Below, piece by piece: positions 59,078 to 64,000 of a stretch of 64,000 bases of DNA. Positions within the stretch are counted from its first letter, which is position 1. Every line of letters begins with the position of its first letter. The position numbers were made by a program, and so were the translations under genes. Source of the stretch: Bacillota bacterium (GTDB lineage Bacteria > Bacillota > Clostridia > Acetivibrionales > DSM-1351); contig JAEWMS010000066.1 in assembly GCA_023393115.1 (NCBI GenBank), forward strand, positions 56,428-120,427, given 5' to 3'. The notes under the pieces were generated by a model. That model saw only the letters and a program-made list of their open reading frames with translations, searched no databases and was not told where the DNA came from.

Positions 59078-60988
59078 TTGGGTAAAAGATTATTTATAAC
59101 AGAAAAACCATCTGTAGCAGCAAGTTTTGCCAGTGTTCTGGGACTTGAAATTTCTAAAAGTGATAGAGGCAGAGGATTTGCCGAGAATAGTGACATAGTT
59201 GTTTCCTGGTGCTATGGACACCTTGTAACTATGGCATATCCGGATGCATATGACCCCAAATATAAGGAATGGAAAATAGAGCATCTGCCAATAATTCCTA
59301 CTGAATACAAATATAATGTTATAGATCAACGAGGTGTTGGAAAACAGTTTAGTATAATACAGCAATTAATGCTCAGGGATGATGTTGATGTAATTTATGC
59401 CTGTACCGACAGTGGTCGTGAAGGTGAATATATATTCAGGCTTGTTTATATGCTGAGCGGAAGTAATAAACCTGCCAGAAGAGTTTGGATTTCTTCTCAA
59501 ACGGAAGAGGCCGTAAAAAAAGGTATTGACGAAGCAAGGGATATCAGTGACTTCGATTTACTTGCAAAGGCGGCTTATAGTAGAGCGAAGGAAGATTGGC
59601 TTTTTGGTATGAACTTAAGTAGGATTTTTACCTGTCAATATGGGAGAACACTTTCAAATATCCTGAAAGAAAGTAAATCCTCGGTGATACCCATTGGTAG
59701 GGTAATGACCTGTGTTCTTGGCCTTATTGTTGAAAGGGAACTGGAAATCAGAAATTTTGTACCACAAAAGCATTACGGGGTATTGGCAAGCTTTTTGTCA
59801 CAAGATAGCGGTATTGAATACAAAGGGAGATGGCAGCCAAAGAAAATTAGCTCAAAAACAAAGGATGAACCTGATGAGCAAGAAAAATATATAAGTAAAG
59901 CAGAAGCTGAAGAAATTATAGAAAAGCTTAAAGGAAATGAGGCAGTTATTAAGAAAGTAGAAGTAAAAGTCAAGAATGAACAGCCACCACTGTTATTTAA
60001 CCTGGCCGAATTACAGTCAGAAGCAAATAAAAAATTTAAGCTTCCGGTTGACAGAACACTTGAGCTTGCTCAGAGTTTGTATGAAAAAAAGCTCATATCT
60101 TATCCAAGAACAGATAGTAGGGTTATTTCAACTGATGTTGTAGGGGAGATTCCCAAAATTTTAAATGGCTTATTTAAAAATCAAGCTTATAAAGAAAATA
60201 TTCTGCGTATCAAGGAACAGGGCGAATTAAAAATCAATAAAACTACAAAGAGATATGTGGATAATAGTAAGGTTACCGATCATTATGCTATTATACCCAC
60301 CTATGTAACTACAGACTTATCAAAGCTTGATGCGGATACCGAAAAAATATACAGCCTTATTGTAAAGAGATTTCTGGCTGTTTTTTACCCTCCAGCCCAG
60401 TATAATACTGTAAAAGTGGAGACAGATATTAAAGGTGAAAAGTTTATTTCAAATGCTAAGACCTTGCAGAATCCAGGTTGGAAAGAGGTTTATGAGGTTT
60501 CAATAAAAAAGGATGAGGATGAAATAACAGATTCACCTATACATAAGCTTACAAAGAACGAAAAAAGTGAAGTTCTCCAGTTTAATTTAGAGGAAAAGGA
60601 AACAAAGCCACCTTCAAGGTATACTGATGGCTCATTAATTATAACTATGGAGAAAGCAGGTAAGTTTATTGAAAATGAAGAATTGAGAGAACAGATAAAG
60701 ACCTGTGGAATAGGTACCTCTGCAACCCGAGCCGGAATAATAAAAAAGCTGACCGAAATAGGACATATAAGCATACATAGCAAGACTCAGGTAGTTACTC
60801 CTACCTTGAAGGGAGAAGCTATTGTAAAATTAGTGAGTCAGACGGCTAAGGAACTCTTGAATCCTTCTTTAACAGCCAGCTGGGAGAAGGGTCTCGGAAT
60901 GATTGAAAATGGTGAAACCACAGAGGAAATTTTCATGGAAAAGCTTCATTCATATATCACAAGGGCTATTGAAAAGATAAAAAAATGA
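59078..60988 (+). CDS. topB: DNA topoisomerase III-like protein
   Basis: A 636-residue type IA topoisomerase starting at TTG behind AAGGAG. The Toprim domain begins KRLFITEKPSVAASFASVLG and has CTDSGREGEYIFR. The catalytic tyrosine lies in KLISYPRTDSR. It lacks C-terminal zinc fingers. In Clostridia such TopB copies occur both in chromosomes and on mobile elements. It would decatenate or relax negatively supercoiled DNA. Confidence 0.93.
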   Translation: MGKRLFITEKPSVAASFASVLGLEISKSDRGRGFAENSDIVVSWCYGHLVTMAYPDAYDPKYKEWKIEHLPIIPTEYKYNVIDQRGVGKQFSIIQQLMLRDDVDVIYACTDSGREGEYIFRLVYMLSGSNKPARRVWISSQTEEAVKKGIDEARDISDFDLLAKAAYSRAKEDWLFGMNLSRIFTCQYGRTLSNILKESKSSVIPIGRVMTCVLGLIVERELEIRNFVPQKHYGVLASFLSQDSGIEYKGRWQPKKISSKTKDEPDEQEKYISKAEAEEIIEKLKGNEAVIKKVEVKVKNEQPPLLFNLAELQSEANKKFKLPVDRTLELAQSLYEKKLISYPRTDSRVISTDVVGEIPKILNGLFKNQAYKENILRIKEQGELKINKTTKRYVDNSKVTDHYAIIPTYVTTDLSKLDADTEKIYSLIVKRFLAVFYPPAQYNTVKVETDIKGEKFISNAKTLQNPGWKEVYEVSIKKDEDEITDSPIHKLTKNEKSEVLQFNLEEKETKPPSRYTDGSLIITMEKAGKFIENEELREQIKTCGIGTSATRAGIIKKLTEIGHISIHSKTQVVTPTLKGEAIVKLVSQTAKELLNPSLTASWEKGLGMIENGETTEEIFMEKLHSYITRAIEKIKK

Positions 60989-61090
60989 AGCCTTTTACCA
61001 GAGTTAATCTTTTACCTAAAAAGGTCAGATCAGGTGTGGCCTACGATCGTAAAAAATAATCTTTAGATAGACTGATTTGAATATTCTAAG

Positions 61091-61142
61091 AAGGAATAGT
61101 GTTCCGTTATAGATTATATAACTCACAAACTATTCCTTTTTA
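61091..61142 (+). terminator. Terminator-like hairpin
   Basis: AAGGAATAGT (61091-61100) pairs with ACTATTCCTT (61129-61138), then TTTT; the loop of 28 bases is long. Confidence 0.55.
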
Positions 61143-61144
61143 AT

Positions 61145-61197
61145 TTGACTTTTCATTTTCAATTCAATATAATTTATATGAACATGTTCATATAAAT
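61145..61197 (+). promoter_or_regulatory. TetR gene promoter with perfect 26-bp palindromic operator
   Basis: TTGACT (61145-61150), 17 bases, TATAAT (61168-61173). Bases 61172-61197 are a perfect palindrome centred on GAACATGTTC with AT-rich arms. It covers the expected transcription start and lies 15 bases before the ATG, the standard place for an autorepressor site. Confidence 0.8.
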
Positions 61198-61212
61198 CGA
61201 TGGTGGTGCTAA

Positions 61213-61761
61213 ATGCCAAAAGTAATCGAGAATATCACGGAAACAATTTTACAAACCGCAAGAAATACTTTATTGTCTGATGGTTATGACAATTTAAGCC
61301 TTCGTATGGTGGCCAAGCAGTGTAATATTGCAGTTGGTACCATATACAATTATTTTCCATCCAAATTATCTTTGATAGTTGCTATCATGCTTGAAGACTG
61401 GAAAGAGCAAACGGTTAAAATGCGAAGGGCTTGTGCCCACGCAGAAAGTGCAGAAGCCGGTATCAAAAGCATATTTCTCTATCTTCGTGAATTTGCCTTG
61501 ATATATCAGGATGTTTGGGTCATGTCAATGCACTCAAAAGATGTAAGAGTTGAGATGCTAAACGGCAGAAACAGGCGTCAGATGTTAATTGAGCAGTTGG
61601 TTGGTGTGATTGGTGTATTGCTTGATCGTTTTGAAATACCTTACGATTCGTTTATCCCGCACTTCATTGCCACTTCATTGCAAACTTACATAATGGAACC
61701 GGATTTTGACTATGAACAGCTAAACAAAGTATTCAAAAAATTATTAAATGGAAAAAAATAA
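61213..61761 (+). CDS. TetR-family repressor
   Basis: A 182-residue regulator. The HTH reads LSLRMVAKQCNIAVGTIYNYFPSKLSLIVAIM, and the C-terminal ligand domain has no recognisable class. It lies directly behind the palindrome at 61172-61197 and 31 bases before the ferredoxin-domain gene, with which it is probably co-transcribed. Confidence 0.92.
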   Translation: MPKVIENITETILQTARNTLLSDGYDNLSLRMVAKQCNIAVGTIYNYFPSKLSLIVAIMLEDWKEQTVKMRRACAHAESAEAGIKSIFLYLREFALIYQDVWVMSMHSKDVRVEMLNGRNRRQMLIEQLVGVIGVLLDRFEIPYDSFIPHFIATSLQTYIMEPDFDYEQLNKVFKKLLNGKK

Positions 61762-61792
61762 GCAATTCAAATATATGTAAAGAGGAGATCCT

Positions 61793-62941
61793 ATGAGTAA
61801 GGTAATTGTACAGGAATGTAAAAATTATGACCTGGAAACTATAGTTGAAAAAATCAATGCTGCGGTAGAAAGCCTCGGTGGATGGGACAAATTTGTTAAG
61901 CCGCAGGACAAAGTACTCCTTAAGGTGAATCTAATCGGGCCCAAGTCTTCCGAGACTGCTGCAGTTACGCATTCTGAATTTGTAAGGGCGATGGTAAAAA
62001 TATTGAAGGGCAAAAATTGTGATGTATGGATTGGTGACAGCTCAGGTGGAGCAATAGCAGGAGTAGCACCAACAGCACAGAGTTTCAAGGTTGCCGGTTA
62101 CGAGCGGGTGGCTGAGGAATTTGGAGCTGAAATTAAAAATTTTGACCGCGAGGGTGTAGTGGCGGTAAGCCCCGAAAGTGGCTGTGAGGAAACAATGTAC
62201 ATTGCAAAGCCTATGTTTGATGCTGATGTGGTTATTAATTTACCAAAATTGAAAACACATTCGGCACAGATATTCTCCGGAGCTGTAAAAAATGTGTTCG
62301 GATGTATACCGGGGCTTAAGAAGGCCAAGTATCATAAAATGGCTCCTGATTCCAGTGATTTTGGTCAAATCATCTGCGATATCCATAAAGCTACTAAAAT
62401 ACAGCTACATATCATGGACGGGATTCTTGCAATGCAAGGTGAGGGACCCACTGCAGGAACAATCTATCAAGCTAATAAAATCCTTATCAGTGAAGACCCA
62501 TTGGCATTGGATGCTGTGGCAGCTAAAATGGTGGGAATTGAGGTTGAAGATGTACCGATACTTGAAACAGCCAGGAAACGTAATCTTGGAGAAGGTTCGT
62601 TAAAAAATATCTCACTTACAGGTGATTATGAACAGATCCCGAGGTTAGTTAGTTATAAACTGCCAAAGCGTTTTAGAGGGACAGTGAAGCGAAATAGTAA
62701 AGCCCTGGTAAGAGTTATAGATTTCTTCAAGACTCACCCCAGAATCGATCTCAAGAAATGTAAAAAATGCAATATGTGTGTGGAAAGTTGTCCTGTGGAA
62801 GCAATTGACAAAGATACCAAGCTAATTAATTATGACGCCTGCATAGATTGCATGTGTTGTCATGAGTTATGCATGTTTAAGGCTGTAGAGCTTAAAAATG
62901 AAAATAAGATAGCTGGCTTGATATCAGGCTTTTTCCGATAA
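61793..62941 (+). CDS. DUF362-domain protein with C-terminal 2x(4Fe-4S) ferredoxin
   Basis: A 382-residue protein. The DUF362 part shows VLLKVNLIGPKSSETAAVTH, VWIGDSSGG and INLPKLKTHSAQIFSGAVKNVFGC. The C-terminal ferredoxin domain has CKKCNMCVESCPVEA and CIDCMCCHELCMFKA. Such proteins are common in anaerobes and have no agreed function; electron transfer is likely from the clusters. Ribosome site GAGGAG. Confidence 0.9.
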   Translation: MSKVIVQECKNYDLETIVEKINAAVESLGGWDKFVKPQDKVLLKVNLIGPKSSETAAVTHSEFVRAMVKILKGKNCDVWIGDSSGGAIAGVAPTAQSFKVAGYERVAEEFGAEIKNFDREGVVAVSPESGCEETMYIAKPMFDADVVINLPKLKTHSAQIFSGAVKNVFGCIPGLKKAKYHKMAPDSSDFGQIICDIHKATKIQLHIMDGILAMQGEGPTAGTIYQANKILISEDPLALDAVAAKMVGIEVEDVPILETARKRNLGEGSLKNISLTGDYEQIPRLVSYKLPKRFRGTVKRNSKALVRVIDFFKTHPRIDLKKCKKCNMCVESCPVEAIDKDTKLINYDACIDCMCCHELCMFKAVELKNENKIAGLISGFFR

Positions 62942-63095
62942 TAATTAGAACTAATGCCGGTTTACCGTAACAATAATATAGATTGAACTTTTTACACATA
63001 TTAATAAAGAAAAATCGCCAAATTGACAATGTCGAAAAAACTGTGATACAGTTTGACTAAATGCACTATTTATTACAATATTCGGAGGTATTTAT

Positions 63096-63836
63096 ATGGG
63101 TAAGTTACAAGACAAAGTTTCCATTGTTACAGGAGCAACCGCCGGCATTGGCCTCGGTATAGTTGAGGTTTATGTCGAAGAGGGTGCAAAGGTTGTATTT
63201 TGTGGCCGTCGAGAAGAAACAGGTAAATCAATTGAAGCCGATTTACGTGGGAAGGGCTTCGATGTAACATTTGTAAAAGCAGATATGCTAAAGGAAGAAG
63301 ATATAAAAAATCTTTTTGACATAACAATTAAAACATATGGTAAGGTTGACATTCTTGTTAACAATGCCGGTATAATGAAAATGGCTCCAATGATTGACAT
63401 GGATGTTGAAAAAGACTGGGATTCAGTTATCAACCTCAATTTAAGAAGCTACTTTGTGGCTACACAGTATGCTGCAAAATTAATGGGAGCTGGCAGTTCA
63501 ATTATCAATATCGCATCAATCGGTGGTCTAAATGGCTGTCCTATGTTGGCATCATATGGTGCATCAAAGGCCGCTGTTATCTCATTAACAAAGACATGTG
63601 GTGTTGAATTGGCACCTAAGGGCATAAGGACAAATGCTATTCTTCCGGGTACAATTTTCTCAGAGATGATGCCACGTGATGGTGAATTCACAGCCGCTAC
63701 TTTGGCTAGAATTCCAATGGGTCGAGGTGGCGAACCAAGAGAAATTGGTACAGTTGCTGCATTCATTGCCAGCGAAGAAGCGTCTTATGTATGCGGTACA
63801 TCACTTGTAGTTGATGGTGCCATGACATCAGCATAA
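63096..63836 (+). CDS. Short-chain dehydrogenase/reductase
   Basis: A 246-residue classical SDR. It has the NAD(P) loop TGATAGIGLGIVE, the NNAG motif, serine in NIASIGGLNGCP, the YGASK catalytic pair and VDGAMTSA at the end. An Arg after the second strand (CGRREE) favours NADP. The substrate is unknown. A TTGACA at 63023 with GATACA at 16 bases may be its own promoter. The transcription unit ends at the terminator 63855-63882. Confidence 0.92.
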   Translation: MGKLQDKVSIVTGATAGIGLGIVEVYVEEGAKVVFCGRREETGKSIEADLRGKGFDVTFVKADMLKEEDIKNLFDITIKTYGKVDILVNNAGIMKMAPMIDMDVEKDWDSVINLNLRSYFVATQYAAKLMGAGSSIINIASIGGLNGCPMLASYGASKAAVISLTKTCGVELAPKGIRTNAILPGTIFSEMMPRDGEFTAATLARIPMGRGGEPREIGTVAAFIASEEASYVCGTSLVVDGAMTSA

Positions 63837-63854
63837 CTCTTAAATAAGAACTAC

Positions 63855-63882
63855 AGCTGCCTCTTATGGGGCAGCTTTTTTT
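63855..63882 (+). terminator. Intrinsic terminator after the SDR gene
   Basis: AGCTGCC (63855-63861) pairs with GGCAGCT (63870-63876), followed by six or more T residues. A group II intron begins two bases later. Confidence 0.88.
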
Positions 63883-63883
63883 G

Positions 63884-64000
63884 GTGCGCCCAGCATGGGC
63901 GCAATCTAACGGGTGAAAGTCCCGAGTGCAGGTTGATAGTGCCAAGCACATAGCCAAGAGCAAGGGTGTCCTCGGCGACGGGGAATCTGAAGGAAGCTGG
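63884..64000 (+). mobile_element. 5' end of a group II intron, cut by the window edge
   Basis: The sequence starts GTGCGCCCAGCATGGGCGC, the usual GUGYG 5' end and first hairpin of bacterial group II introns. It continues with CTAACGGGTGAAAGTCCCG and the AAGGGTGTCC...GGAATCTGAAGGAAGCTGG block that occurs in domain I of these introns. The reverse transcriptase gene must lie beyond the window. Insertion just after a terminator stem is a known habit of some intron classes. Confidence 0.85.

Overview
The window is a low-GC, gene-dense chromosomal segment from an anaerobic Firmicute. The block rplS-lepB-rbgA-rnhB-ylqG-ylqH-yraN, the strong AGGAGG ribosome sites, the frequent TTG starts, ferredoxin-type enzymes and FeoB-centred iron uptake all point to Clostridia. 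A Ruminiclostridium (clostridial cluster III) relative is my best guess, but that is inference from gene content, not a match.

Region 1 (1-20455) is one long co-directional sulfur and tetrapyrrole island. It encodes a sulfate ABC importer (binding protein cut by the window edge, CysT, CysW, CysA), a ROK regulator, an APS-type CysH, CysD, and a CysN fused to a degenerate APS-kinase-like domain. Next come a ThiS-like sulfur carrier with residues after its GG, a ThiF/MoeB-like activating enzyme, a JAMM protease, a small siroheme sulfite reductase with two ferredoxin clusters, TusA and MetY. Together these match the parts list of the protein-thiocarboxylate (HcyS/HcyF/HcyD) homocysteine pathway known from Wolinella. 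A thioredoxin-reductase-like flavoprotein follows, then HemA, a Met8/CysG-N protein, HemC, CobA-HemD, HemB and HemL, which together supply siroheme for the sulfite reductase. Two near-identical hairpin leaders precede tusA and the flavoprotein.

Region 2 (20444-25925) is metal and thiol homeostasis: a copper P-type ATPase whose metal-binding domain lies in another frame, an ArsR regulator with a cysteine cluster, and a split glutathione synthesis pair, linked by shared 18-bp palindromes. Region 3 (25926-31470) is accessory. It holds a TIR-domain protein paired with a SLATT/DUF4231-like two-helix membrane protein (a candidate two-gene defence module), a phage-like small protein, an orphan promoter-leader-terminator unit, RsgA with a coupled small basic protein, an acetyltransferase, a methyltransferase and a dCTP deaminase ending in a 21-bp tandem repeat.

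Region 4 (31500-47900) is mostly housekeeping: L19, signal peptidase, RbgA, RNase HII, FliK-like and FlhB-C-like proteins, YraN, dipeptidase, a group Ic aminotransferase, PurB, a GntR regulator, a serine beta-lactamase-like protein and a DedA protein. An IS110-family element with a structured non-coding flank and an orphan solute-binding protein interrupt it. Region 5 (47878-53511) is metal transport: a short DtxR-type repressor diverging from feoA-feoA-feoB across an array of GTTAG...CTAAC palindromes, a LysM-CAP protein, and a TerC exporter behind a yybP-ykoY manganese riboswitch. Region 6 (53559-64000) has an SdpR-SdpI pair, a YmaF protein, a SigY-type sigma factor/ABC operon, topoisomerase III, a TetR-controlled ferredoxin/SDR group with a perfect 26-bp operator, and the 5' end of a group II intron placed just after a terminator. 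No rRNA, tRNA or CRISPR array was seen.
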